Positions 35,896 to 48,130 of a DNA stretch of 64,000 bases are shown one piece after another; the stretch's first letter is position 1; each line of letters begins with the position of its first letter. The stretch spans positions 107,919,161 through 107,983,160 of the forward strand of contig NC_134087.1 of the NCBI RefSeq assembly GCF_000715075.1, in the 5' to 3' direction. The translations under genes and the position numbers were made by a program. The DNA is from Nicotiana tabacum. Lineage: Eukaryota > Streptophyta > Magnoliopsida > Solanales > Solanaceae. The notes beneath the pieces were generated by a model. The model did no database searches, was not told the DNA's origin, and was given only the letters and a program-made list of their open reading frames with translations.

Positions 35896-37938
35896 CAAGT
35901 GTAGTATGAGTACGTAAATCAATGCGTACCTAGTAAGTATCCAGGCTAACCTCGCAAAAGTAATGATGAGGGGTCGACTCTGACACTTACTATGGGCTAA
36001 CAATAAAAATGCCGATATTATATTTAAGCATGGAATACATAACATAGCTGAAAATTCAATAACCATAAGTAATCAACAATCCTTTATACACTAATAGAAA
36101 TTCCCAAATTGTTTTTCACCATTTCAAAATTTAAATCTCAAGCCAATAAAGCAAATGTATATTATTATTAATTCTAAAGAGTTATCATGTGCAAGTAACG
36201 CCAAGGTCGTGCAGCCTGATCCAGCATATAAATATAAAATGTGCATTGCCGAGAGTCTAATGGCACGAATCATAAATGCATCTATTTAACCTGCCGGGGC
36301 GATCGACCTGCTCCCATGAGAGTAGTGAAAATTTACCCCGCTCGCAGAATATATTTGCGACGTGGTTGAACATAGATTTCTCAAATTATTATAATATTCC
36401 TTAATTCTTTTCAAAAATACGAAATTCAAATGAAAGCTTTTAAAATATCAAATTCATCAATTTCGTCTCTTTTCAAGGCAATTTAATAAGCATACTCAAT
36501 CTCAACTCTTTTTGAGGCAAATAATAAGCATAATCAAATAACAATATCAACAAGGCATGGGATAAACCTAAAACTACCCGGACATAGGAATAATTAGTAG
36601 CTATGTATGGACTTTCGTCACCTCGTGCATACGTAGCCCCCACAAATAGAAGCACATATTAACTTAGTTCAACTATGGGGTTAATTTCCTCTTACAAGGT
36701 TAGAAAAGACACTTACCTTGCTCTGAAATTCAATAACTGGCTCCTAAGCCTTTCCGACCACTCAAACCGATGCCCAACACTCCAAAACTAATCAATAAAT
36801 GTGCAAATACATAAATTTATACTCAATACTCATTATAATTAAATTTACAACAATTTTGAACTCCGCTAAAAAAAGTCGACAAAAATCACCCTCAGGCCCA
36901 CGTGCGCGGATTTCGAAAATGTTCAAAGATAAATGTTGCTCATAACCTCACGAACTCAAATATGTAATTTATTACCATTTCCATGCCCAAATTTGTGGTC
37001 AAAATCCAAAAATACCATTTCCATGAATTTCCATTTTAAAATCAATGTATAGTCCACATATTTAACTCAAAATACACGGGAAATCACTTACCTCTTGATG
37101 TTGATTGAACCCTTCCTAAAATGCTTTCCAAAATCACCTAAGTCCAAGTGGGAAATGAGACAAGTCTTGGAATAAAAAACCAAAGCTCCAGATGCAGTTG
37201 TCGCATTTGCGACATCTGGTCACAAATGTCATGGTCGCATTTGCGACAAACACATCGCAAATTCGAAGCAAAGCCATCCCTGCAAAGTACGCATTTGCGA
37301 GCAAAATCTATGCGTAGAGGGATGTTCCGCAAATGCGACAAAATACACGATAAATCCACATAATTAACTCAAAATATGCTTTAAAAATCACCTAAGTCCA
37401 AGTTGGAAATGAGCCAACTCTTGGAATAAAAAACCCTTGCGCCAGACGCAGACGTCGCATTTGAGACATCTGGTTCGCAAATGCAATGGTCGCATTTGCG
37501 ACAAATGCATCGCAAATGCGAAGCAAAGCCATCCCTACCAAGTACGCATTTGCGACCAAAATCTATGCATAGAGGGAAGTTCCCCAAATGCGAAAAATAT
37601 GTTCACAAATGTGAACTTCTCAGGATTTTTCCCACCCTCGCAAATGCGATCAAAACCTTGCATTTGCGAGACCTGCAGCCCAAACCCAAAAACCAGCAGA
37701 ACCAGCACAACCTTTTCTTCCAAAATTGATCTGTAACCATCTTGAAACATCCGTACGCGCTCCCAATACCAGAATTACCATACGGAGCTATTCCCAGACT
37801 TGGAATCCTAAACAGACATCGATAGCATTAAGATACACTTCCACCCCAAATTTATGAAATCCTTCCAAATGCCAACTTTCCACAATAGGCGCCAAAATGC
37901 TCCCAGGACATCCAAAGCCCAATCCGGACATTTTCAAG
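35896..37938 (-). repeat. LTR tandem unit 3 (2.04 kb, rearranged)
   Basis: The CG-word segment is present twice (about 37127-37345 and 37366-37620). A stretch of about 400 bases that follows it in the other units (the ACACCCGAGGCCC part) is missing at about 37750. Confidence 0.85.
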
Positions 37939-40110
37939 CAAGTGTAGTATGAGTACGTAAATCAACGCATACCTAGTAAGTATCCAGTCTAACCTCAGAG
38001 AAGTAATAACGTGGGGTCGACTCTGACACTTACTATGAGCTAACAATAAAAATGTCGACATTATAGTTAAGCATGGAATACATAACATAGATGAAAATTC
38101 AATAACCAGAAATAATCAACAATCCTTTTTACTAATAGAAATTCCCAAATTCTTTTTCACCATTTAAAAATTTATATCTCAAGCCAATAAAGCAAATGTC
38201 AATTATTATTAGTTCCAAAGAGTTATCATGCGCAAGTCACGCCAAGATCGTACAGCTCGATCCAACATATAAATATAAATTGTACACTGTTGAGGGTCGA
38301 ATGGCACGAACTATAAATGCATCTATTTAACCTACCGAGGCGATCGGCTCGCTCCCATAAAAGTAGTAAAAATTTACCCCGCTCGCGGAATATATTTGCA
38401 ATGCGGTTGGACATAGATTTCTCAAATTGTTATAATATCCCTTAATTCTTTTCAAAAATATGAAATTCAAATGAAACCTTTTAAAATCTCAAATTCCTCA
38501 TTTTCAACTCTTTTCAAGGCAATTTAGTAAGCATATTCAATCTCAACTCTTTTTTAGGCAAATAATAAGCATAATCAAATAAGAATATCAACAAGGCATG
38601 GGGTAAATCTAAAACTACCTGGACATAGGCATAATTAGTAGCTACGTACGGACTCTCGTCACCTCGTACATACTTAGCCCCCACAAATAGAAGCACATAT
38701 TAATTTAGTTCACCTATGGGGTTAATTACCTTTTACAAGGTTAGAAAGGACACTTACCGGCTCCGGCTCCCAAGCCTTTCCAACAACTCAAACCGATGTC
38801 CAACACTCCAAAACTATTCAATAAATGTGCAATTCCATAAATATATACTTTAATACTCGTTATAATTAAATTTACAACAATTTCGAACTCCGCTCGAAAT
38901 GTCGATAAAAAACACCCTAAGGCCCACGTGCCCGTATTTCGAAAATTTTAAAAGATAAACATTACTCATAACCCCAAGAACTCAAATATGTAATTTATTC
39001 CCTTTTTCATGCCCAAATTTGTGGTCAGAATCCAAAAATACTAATTTCTAGGTTTTATACCAAACCTCAAATTTCTACAAATTTTTCATGAATTTCCATG
39101 TTAAAATCAATGTATAATCCACATATTTAACTCAAAATACACGAAAAATCACTTACCTCTTGATGTTGATGGAACCCTTCCCAAAATGCTTTCAAATATC
39201 GCCCAAGTCCAAATGAGAAATGAGCCAAGTCTTGGAATAAAAAACCCTTGCCCCAGACGCAGACGTTGCATTTGTGACAAACGCATCACAAATGCGAAGT
39301 AAAACCATCCCTGCCAAGTACGCATTTGCGACCAAAATCTATGCGTAGAGGGAAGTTCCGCAAATGTGAAAGATATGGTCACAAATGCAAACTTCTCATG
39401 ATTTTTTCCACCCTTACAAATGCTACTCCTTCTTCGCAAATGCGAATTCAAAAATACGATCAAAACCTTGCATTTGCGAGACCTGCAGCCCAGACCTAAA
39501 AACCAGCAGAACCAGCACGGCCTTTTCTTCCAAAATTGATCTGAAACCATCCTGAAACACACCCGAGGCCCCCCGGAACTCTGTCCAATCACACACACCA
39601 GTCCCATAAAATAACACAAATATGTTCGAGGTCTCAAATCACATAAAAACGTTGAATTTATGAATCGCACCCCAATTCAAATTTAATAAACTGTAGAACT
39701 TTAAACTTCTACATTTAATGCCGAAACCTATCAAATCACGTGCGATTGACCTCTAATTTTGCCCACAAATGAAATTCGACATTACTGACTTACTCCAACT
39801 TTCGGAATCGAAATCTGACCCTAATATCAAAAAGTCTGGTCCCGGTCAAACTTCTCAAAAACCTTCAAATTTCTAACTTTCGCCAAATGACCCCGAAATG
39901 ACCTCTGGACCTCCAAATCAACATCCGGATGTGCTCCCAGTACCAGAATTACCATACGGATCTATTCCCAGACTTTGAATCCTAAACGGACATCAATAAC
40001 ATTAAGATACACTTCCACCCCAAATTTATGAAATCCTTCCAAATGCCAACTTTCCACAATAGGCGCTGAAATGCTCCCGGACCATCCAAACCAAATCCGA
40101 ACATAAGCAC
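37939..40110 (-). repeat. LTR tandem unit 4 (2.17 kb), running into the LTR start
   Basis: The unit begins with the shared junction CAAGTGTAGTATGAG. At CACAAGTCC (about 40110) it continues without a break into the unique LTR start segment, 40111-40368. Confidence 0.85.
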
Positions 40111-40373
40111 AAGTCCAAAATTACCATACAAACATGTTGAAACCTTTTAATCTCGATTCCGAGTTCGTTTATTCAAAAATCACAACTTGGTCAATTCCTC
40201 CAACTTAAAGCTTCCGAAATTCGAATTTTCTTTCCAAATCAACTCTGAACTTTCAAAAATTCAATTCCGACCACACGTACAAATAATATTACCTGAAGTG
40301 AAGCTACTTATGGCCTCAAACTATGGAACGATGCACTAGAGCATTAAATGACTGGTCGGGTCATTACTGATAT

Positions 40374-41290
40374 TGATTTTTGTATTGACTTGGTGGCGGG
40401 CATTCAGCCCATTTCTATTCCTCTGTATCACATGGTACCACCAAAGTTGAAGAAATTGAAAGAGAATCTTCAGGAGATTCTTGATAAGGGATTTATTAGG
40501 CCTAGTATGTAGTCTTGGGGTGCACCGGTTCTGTTTGTGAAGAAGAAGAATGGTACTATGCGGATGTGCATCGACTATAGGAAGTTAAGCAAAGTTACAA
40601 TCAAGAACAAGTATCCTTTGTCGCACATTGAAGATTTATTTAACCAACTTCAGGGAGCGAGGGTGTTCTCACAGATTTATTTGAGGCTTGGGTATCAACA
40701 GTTGAAGATTCGGGACTCGGATATTCTGAAGACGACATTCAGGACCCGTTATGGTCACTATGAGCTCCTTGTGATGTCTTTTGAGCTTATCAACGCCTCA
40801 GCAGCTTTCATGCATCTGATGAATAGTGTATCCAATTGTATCTTAATATGTTTTTGTCATATTATTATTGATGATATCCTGGTGCACTCACGTAGTCAGG
40901 AGGCGCATGCACAACATTTAAGGATGGTACTCCAGCGGTTGAGGGAGGAGAAACTTTATGCCAAGTTCTCCAAGTGTGAGTTTTGGCTTAGTTCTTTGGC
41001 TTTCTTATAGCACATAGTGTCCAGTGAATGGATTAAGGTGGATCCAAAGAAGATAGAGGCGGTTTAGAATTGGCCCAGACCGTCTTTAGCTATTGAGATT
41101 CGGAGCTTTCTCGACTTGGCCAGATATTATCGTCACTTCATGGAGGGTTTCTCATCCATTGTAGTGTGTTTGACCCGGTTGAACCATAAGGGTGCTATAT
41201 TTAGGTGGTCGGATGAGTGTGAGGAGAGTTTCCAGAAGCTCAAGACTACTTTGACCAAAACTCTAGTTGTAGTTTTGCATTCAACATTGG
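40374..41290 (+). pseudogene. T1 reverse transcriptase
   Basis: It continues the frame broken at 21258. Visible are [79 protein letters not shown] and the catalytic [10 protein letters not shown] with both Asp kept. FSKCEFWL and FLDLARYYRHFMEGFS follow. A stop at 40510 (ATG TAG) replaces a codon, and more stops lie at about 41008 and 41066. SQIYL stands where relatives read SKIDL, so the Asp of the first catalytic motif is Tyr. The segment ends at 41290, where a solo LTR entered before the RNase H part. Confidence 0.88.
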
Positions 41291-44074
41291 TGTAATGAAC
41301 CGGCTGGTCGTTTTGAGTATTACAGCCTCGTTCCCCCATTTACTACTTATTCTATGTTCAAATATAATTATGTGACTTGTGGGGGAGGTTTCAGAATGAA
41401 TTGGAACACTTAGTTCCAAGATTTAAAGCTTGTGTGAAATAATTGGTCGGTTAATGAAAATGTGTAAATGACCCCGGAATAGAATTTTGATGGTTCCAAA
41501 AGCTCCGTATGGTAATTTTGAACTTAGGAGTATGTCCGGATTTTATTTTGAGGTCCGTAGTTAAATTTGGCTTGAAATGACAAAAATAGGAAATGGAAAG
41601 TTTGGAAGTTTGACCGAGAGTTGACTTTTTGAAATCGGGGTCAGAATTTGATTCTGAAAATTGGAATATGTCTGTTATGTCATTTGTGACTTGTGTGTAA
41701 ATTTTGAGATACTTCGGACTTGGTTTGATAGGTTTTTGTATCGAATGTAGAAGTTGGAAATTCTTAGTTTTGGTTAGGCTTGAATTGGGGTGCAATTCAT
41801 ATTTTTAGCATTGTTTAATGTGATCTGAGGCCTCAACAAAGTTCGTATAATATTTTAGGACTTGTTGGTATATTTGGTTGGGGTCCCGAGGAACTCGGTG
41901 TGTGTTTTGGGTGTTATTGGATCATTTTGAGCTACTTTGGATGTTGGTTTTCTGATGTATGGTTTTGTTCTTCACGTTTGCGAGGAGCCTCTCGCATTTG
42001 CGGAGAAGGATTTGGCTTCTAGAATTTTGTTCTTCACGTTCGCGAAGAGAATCTCGCATTAACGAAGAAGGAATTCCTGATGTCCATCATCTAATTTTGG
42101 AAGCTTATATCTCGCAATCTATAAGGAATCTTGAGATGATCCAAAAATAAAAGTTGTATCCATTTGTATCTAGTTTTTAGAAAATCAAACCGTTTTGAAT
42201 TTGGAGTTGTGTAAAAAATATTATGATGGATAGACTATAGGCTAACTGGGAAGAGTTTGGAAATCGCGAAGAATAAATTTGATTTTTTAAGCTTATATCT
42301 CGCAATCTATAAGGAAGTGGGAGATGATAAAAAACCAGAGTTGTAGTCCTTGGTGTTTAGTTTTCAGAAAGTCAAACCATTTGTCATTTGGAGTGTCATA
42401 CAAAAACCTATGACCATTATACTAGAGGATGTCTGGGAAGAATTCTAAAAATGACTATTGGCAAAATTGTTCATCGCGAACGCGAGGGGAAGGTCGTGAA
42501 TGTGAAGAACAAACCCCTGGGCAGCAGAATAAACTCCAAAAATGAGACTCGTCTCATTCTTCCAGTTTACCAAGAAAGCTAGGGTGAGGCGATTGTTTGA
42601 GAGTTTTTTAAGGAAAACATTGGGGTAAGAGTTCCTAACTCGATTTTGGTTAAATTACATGAACCTATTGTTGTTTTTATCACTAAATTTGTGAATTGGG
42701 TTGAAAATGGTAGAAACGCTCTAGACTTTAAATTGAGGATTTGGAGGTCGAGTTGATGTCAGAATTTGGTAAATTTGGTATAGCTGGATTTGTGGTTGAA
42801 TGGGCATTCATATTTTGTAACGTTTGTCGGGTTCCAAGACGTAGGCCCCACTGTTGATTTTTTAGTTGAATATTTATTGGAAAATTTAGTATTTTCATAA
42901 GGAATTGATTCCTAAAATTTTTGTTGACTATCAAATTAATTGTGACTAGATTCAAGGAGTTTGGAGGATAATTCGGGAGGCAAGGGCTTGCTAGCGGAGT
43001 GATTCAATTTGTTGGATGTAAGTATCTTATTTAAACTCGATCAAGGCATTAGTTGCCTGAATTGTTGTGATAGCTACATGCTATTAGATGCGCACATGTG
43101 TGGGAATGAATCCACGTGCGAGTACCGAGAATTTTTTTTTCATGATTAGGTTATGCCCAGGTTCTTTTGAGTCGAGAATTTAGCTATGAGAGTACATTTT
43201 TCACATTCCTACAATTTAGCATGACGTTATACCAGTCCACAAGTGTGGAATATCATGTTTCATTCATCACAGACATGTATACTTGATTAACTGCTCATGT
43301 ATGATATGTTCGGACTAGAGGCCTGTGACTATGCCAGGCAGACTATATTATTGGCATGTGAGTTATCCGCCCAGCGCGTGAGTTGTCCATGGGGATCTAT
43401 ATATTTATACTATTAGCACGTAAGTTGTCCGTGCAGCACGTGAGTTGTCCATGCGATGTGTGGGGTTTGCATTCCCATGATCATCTACCTGATTTAATTG
43501 TTTTCCTCCCTCTACATTTTAGGATATTATTTGAGTAAGGTAATTGAGGAGTTGGTTGTAAACATTATTTTGTGTTGATTTGTAAAGGAAAGACCATACC
43601 AAAGTGACTAGTATCATCTATAATCCAAGCTTTTTTTACCTTGCCTTGGTTATTTACGATACTTATTGAGTTGATTGTACTCATACTACACTCTGCACTT
43701 CGTGTGTAGATCCATGTATTTCTGGATGAGGCAGCTGCTAGATTTTGGATAGTTATGACTATCGAGGTAGCTACTTGGCCTCCATAGACTTTGACTCTCA
43801 TTCCTTTTAGTTATTTGTAGTGCTTTATATTTCTAGACAGTGTTTTTATCAGTCAAACTATGCTATCATTTAGATGCTCATATACTCAGTGACACTTAGT
43901 TTTGGGAGTGTATTTTATTAAAACACAGTATGTTTTTATAAGAAATTGTGGGATTTTTCTCTTAAATTATTTATTATGTTTCAAACTTTAAAAAAATTAT
44001 GGTTTATTGAGATTTCGGCTTGCCTAATATTGAGATAGGCGCCATCACGACATGAGAGATTTTGGGTCGTGACA
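41291..44074 (+). mobile_element. Solo LTR, Tekay/Del-related, inside T1 pol
   Basis: The 2784 bases run from TGTAATGAACCGGCTGG to GGGTCGTGACA, flanked by ATTGG (41286-41290) and ATCGG (44075-44079), a target duplication with one mismatch. Start and end resemble the T1 LTR (CGTTTTGAG, GCGCCATCACGAC), but the body is well diverged. A perfect inverted repeat (TCACGAC/GTCGTGA, 44045-44072) lies at the end. There is no internal sequence. Flanking T1 pol resumes at 44080. Confidence 0.9.
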
Positions 44075-44079
44075 ATCGG

Positions 44080-45639
44080 GTTTTTATACTGTGTATTATG
44101 ATGCTTCTCGAATTTATCTTGGGTGTGTCTTGATGCAAGAGGGTAGAGTGATTGCTTATGCTTCGCACCAATTGAAACCCCATGAGAAAAACTACCTTGT
44201 TCATAATTTGGAGTTGGCAGCCATCATTCATGCATTGAACTTTGAAGGCATTATCTCTACGTTGTGTCTTGTGAGGTATTTACGGATCATCAGAGTCTCC
44301 AGCACTTCTTCAAATAAAAGGATCAAAATTTGAGGCAGTAGAGATGGTTGGAACTGCTAAAGGACTATGATATAACCATTGTATATCATCCCGGGAAGGC
44401 CAATGTGGTGGTCGATGCCTTGAGTAGAAAGACGGTGAGTATGGGTAACCTTGTATTTATTCCTGTTGATAAGAGACCTCTTGCATCAGATTTTCAGGTC
44501 TTGGCCAATCAGTTCATGAGGTTAGACGTTTCGGAGCCTAGTCGGGTTCTTGCTTGTATGGTTTATCGATCTTCCTTGTATGATCGCATCAGAGAGTGTC
44601 AATATCATGACCCCCGTTTTCTTGTCCTCAAGGAAACCGTTCAACACGGTGATGCCAAGGAGGTTACTATTGGGGATGATGGGGTGTTGAGGACGCAGGG
44701 TCGGATTTGTGTGCCTAGTGTAGATGGGCTACGTGAGTTGATTCTTGAAGAGGCCCACAATTCGCGGTATTCTATTCATTCGGGTGCCACAAAGATGTAT
44801 CAAGACCTGAGGCAGCACTGTTGGTGGAGAAGGATGAAGAAAGATATAGTGAGGTTTATAGCTCGGTGCCTAAATTGTCAGCAGGTGAAGTACGAGCATC
44901 AGAGACTGGGCAGTTTGCTTCAGAGGCTTGAGATTCCAAAGTGGAAATGGGAGCGTATCACCATGGACTTTGTAGTTGGGCTCCCACAGACTTCGAGGAA
45001 GTTTTATGCTATTTGGGTGATTGTGGATTGGTTGACAAAGTCCGCGCATTTCATTCCAGTTGGGACTACCTATTCTTCGAAGTGGTTGGCTGAGATCTAC
45101 ATCTGCGAAATTGTTTGCCTTCACGGTGTGCCGTGTCCATTATTTCAAATCAGGGCACGCAGTTTACATCACAGTTTTGGAGATCAATGCAGCGAGAGTT
45201 GGGCACACGGGTTGAGTTGCGTACAACATTCCACCCTCAGACGGACGGACAGTTCGAGCGCACTATTCAGATATTGGAGGATATGCTACACGCTTGCGTC
45301 ATGGATTTCAGGGGTTCTTGGGATCAGTTTATGTTGCTTGCAGAGTTTGCCTACAACAACAACAACTACCAATCGAGCATTTAGATGGCTCCATATGAGG
45401 CTCTGTATGTGAGACGGTGTCGGTCTCCGGTGGGTTGGTTTGAGCTGGGTGATGCTAGGCTATTGGGTACTAACTTGGTTCAGGGTGCTTTGGACAAGGT
45501 TAAGTTGACTCATGATCGGCTTCGCACGGCAGAGTCTAGACAGAAGAGCTACACCGATCAAACTATTCGTGATGTTGCTTACATGGTGGGGGAAAAGGTA
45601 CTAAAAATAGTTTCATCGACATACTTTTGGGAAGAAGGG
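44080..45639 (+). pseudogene. T1 RNase H and integrase (N-terminal and core)
   Basis: RNase H shows [39 protein letters not shown] and VYHPGKANVVVDALSRK, with a frameshift at about 44245. Integrase follows with the HHCC site (EEAHNSRYSIHSGATK ... ARCLNCQQVK), the first core Asp in ITMDFVVGLP and, after a frameshift at about 45125, ISNQGTQFTSQFW, where relatives read SDRGTQF. The second catalytic Asp is thus Asn. The Glu in DGQFERTIQ is kept. A stop at 45382 precedes MAPYEALY. The segment ends at 45639 inside the integrase C-terminus, where the Tat element entered. Confidence 0.9.
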
Positions 45640-46321
45640 TGTATACATGGCACTCCACGCCCAACCCCGAGGGGCTCAAAGAAGAATTTTAAGTGTGGCC
45701 CCGAGGTGCGTCCCTAGAGGGAGCACATCGAAGGATCATTATGGCCAACCTCGGAGCACTACAAATCTGTGATCGTAATGGAAAGGTGGGAAAGCTCCCA
45801 AGTACACGTGGATAAAGCTGACCAGGCCTGCAAGAATAGTACAAATCTATACTGAGCCATTACATAGTTGTATAAGCATTTCCTAATTATTATTAGACCT
45901 GTACTATGTTGGGATTCCCCCTCCTATATAAAATGTACCCTTGTCATTTTGTAAAAAAGACGAACATTGAATATAATAGAACATTCTCTGCTTTTCTTGC
46001 CTAAACGAGCTCAATAATTACTCTACAGCTTTATTGTTCCTCATTTATTGTTCCTCTCTTGTTCATTTATTATTCATCTCTTGTTCATTTATTGTTCTTC
46101 TTTTGTTCATTTATTGTTCATTATCAACCGTTATAGGCTGCCCTTGAGGTCCTCTACCGCTGAGCTCGAGGCCCTCAACCTTGTGACCATACGGGTTTGC
46201 TTATAATTTCTTGCTCATTTACACTTAGCATTATTCACCTAACAACTAGTATTAAGATAAATCACATATTTTTAGAACCACAATCAAATATAATTGTTAT
46301 TACCATTTTTCAAGGTAATTA
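45640..46321 (+). repeat. 5' LTR of the Tat element
   Basis: About 682 bases. It matches the 3' LTR from GGCACTCCACGCCC onward; the first bases differ (TGTATACATGGC against TGTGGC). A T-rich tract with repeats of TTGTTCATTTATTG lies at 46040-46120. GTTTGGCCCCCACCGTGGGG follows as a degraded primer site region. Confidence 0.85.
45925..45932 (+). promoter_or_regulatory. TATA box in the Tat 5' LTR
   Basis: CCTATATAAAATG lies in the middle of the LTR. The matching site in the 3' LTR is CTATATAAAGGGG at 56283-56290. The conserved core in both LTRs supports a promoter. Confidence 0.65.
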
Positions 46322-46439
46322 GTTTGGCCCCCACCGTGGGGCTAAAAATAATAGTGATTGTTTTGGTGCTAGTTTTCCGATAACACATGTTACTCTTCAC
46401 ACTTTTTCTTGTCAAAGATTCTTGATTTCAGGATTAATC

Positions 46440-48130
46440 ATGTCTAGCACACAAAATGCACCTCTTCACGACAGTGAGGGACTTGGAGAAAACGGCAACA
46501 TAGGGCTCAATGTACCACCTATAAACTCTGAGGGAGTGCCAAACGTGTAGCCAGTTGATATCAACTCCCACAACGCTCTAAACACGGAAGCAGGTGCAAA
46601 CCTCATAAGGAATGGACGCAGGGAAGTCCAGGCTGGAGGCCAAGATGCACGAGGAATGGAAGAAGCAGGAGTCAGCCTCTAAGTGATATTCGAGATGTTG
46701 CAAGCTCAGCAAGTTGTCATCGCTCAACTTCAAAGTCATAACAGAACCCCTAACACCGCTGAACCCGTAAACATGCAGCACGAACTAGTGCTAGAAAGAC
46801 CCTATGAAAGCAGCTCTGGGACTGACCCCTCAATTATTAAAATGCTCTAGGAATTGACTAAAAGAATCGATTCAGGAGAATTGAAGATAGAGGCTAACGA
46901 TAAAAAAGTGGAGACTTATAACTCAAGGGTCGATCAGATCCCGGGCGCACCTCCGATTCTAAATGGTGTAGATTCAAAGAAGTTTATGTATAGATCATTC
47001 CCATTAAGTGCGGCTCCGAAGCCCATCCCGAAGAAATTCACAATGCCCAATGTCCTAAAGTATAACGGGGCCACGGACCCCAATGAGCACATTACTGCTT
47101 ATACTTGTTCAGTAAAAGGGAATGACTTAAAGGATGACGAGATTGAATCTATCTTGCTGAAGAAATTTGTTGAAACACTGTCGAAAGGAGCCATGATGAG
47201 GTATCAAAACCTACGCCCGAACTTGCTGGATTCGTTTGCCATGTTGGAAGATTCTTTTGTGAAGGTGTATGCCAGTGCTATCAAGGTTGCTACAAAGAAA
47301 TCCGACATCTTCAAGATCAAACAAAGGGAAAACGAGATTCTAAGGGAATTTGTATCTCGTTTCCAGATGGAGCGAATGGAATTACCACCGGTCTCCGATG
47401 TTGGGCAGTGCAGGCCTTCACTCAGGTCTTGAACTAGCGAAGCTTGGTAACTTCGAAGCAGCCAAAACTGAACTTGGTTGAGTATCCCACCGTGACTTTG
47501 GCAGATGTACACAACAGATACCAATCGAAGATTAGGGTCAAGGACGCCCATTTGGGAGCCCCCTATGGATCAGTATATCCAAGCAGGCTCTTAACAAAGG
47601 AACAAAGGTTCACAGAAAGAAAGTTGAGACCAAACAAGGAAAGGTATCAACCATACTTCAAAGATCGAAGAAATGCTTCGAGGCAGAATATACCTCGAAA
47701 TGATCGAGGAGTAGATCGAGGCCAAAATTCCTAGGGACTTATGAGCAAGACTGGGTTTGACAGGCATTCAGGGACAATGGAGGCACCCCGATTGTCGAAA
47801 TACAACTTCAATATCGATGTTTCAGGTATCGTATCGGCTATGGGTAGAATTAGGGATACTAGATGGCCAAAGCCCGCACAGTCAGATCCTTCCCAAAGGA
47901 ACCCCAACTTGATGTGTGAATACCACGGCATTCACGGTCATAGGACCGAGGATTGTAGGCAGCTTCGAGAGGATATGGCTTGGCTGATCAATGAATGACA
48001 CCTTCGAGAATTCCTCAGCAATCAAGCCAAGAACCACTTTCAAGAAAGAGAGGTGAACAGAAAGAATGAACCTGAAGAACCTTAGCACATCATTCATATG
48101 ATTGTTGGAGGAACCGACATCCCATAGGGA
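46440..48130 (+). pseudogene. Tat gag
   Basis: The frame opens at 46440 with MSSTQNAPLHDSEGLG. The gag domain shows GAPPILNGVDSKKFM, FPLSAAPKPIPKKFTMPN, YNGATDPNEHITAYTC and RQFVSRFQ-like LREFVSRFQMERMEL. A frameshift near 47400 leads to KIRVKDAHLGAPYGSVYPSR and a zinc-knuckle-like CEYHGIHGHRTEDCRQLRED (about 47920-47980). Stops occur at about 46548, 46680 and 46848 and twice more before 48130. The order and wording are those of Tat-lineage gag. Confidence 0.85.

Larger units (their letters stand above)
21259..40368 (-). mobile_element. Large non-autonomous LTR element (LARD-like) with unequal LTRs
   Basis: The plus-strand ends are TGTCACGATCC at 21259 and GTCATTACT at 40368. The target duplication GATAT (21254-21258, 40369-40373) is perfect and restores the RT reading of T1. 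LTRs lie at 21259-24097 and 31049-40368, with an initiator-Met primer site and a polypurine tract in the right places. After removing the nested solo LTR, the internal part is about 4.5 kb and I recognise no gag, protease, RT or integrase in any frame. A defective family mobilised by another element's proteins is the best explanation; loss of coding by decay is the alternative. Confidence 0.82.
31049..40368 (-). repeat. 5' LTR of the LARD-like element, expanded to 9.3 kb by tandem duplication
   Basis: The terminal segments match the 2.84-kb LTR at 21259-24097. The middle block of about 2.2 kb occurs four times head to tail (next four entries). All three junctions share one breakpoint: sequence just past GACATAC/CCAAG is joined to CAAGTGTAGTATGAG. 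The inner borders lack LTR ends, target duplications and primer sites, so they are not separate insertions. The outer end at 40368 reads T where A is expected. Confidence 0.88.

Noticed and set aside
31477..40110. Four separate nested solo LTRs in place of a tandem array
   Set aside because: The inner junctions show no TG/CA ends and no target duplications, and all three share one breakpoint inside the LTR body.
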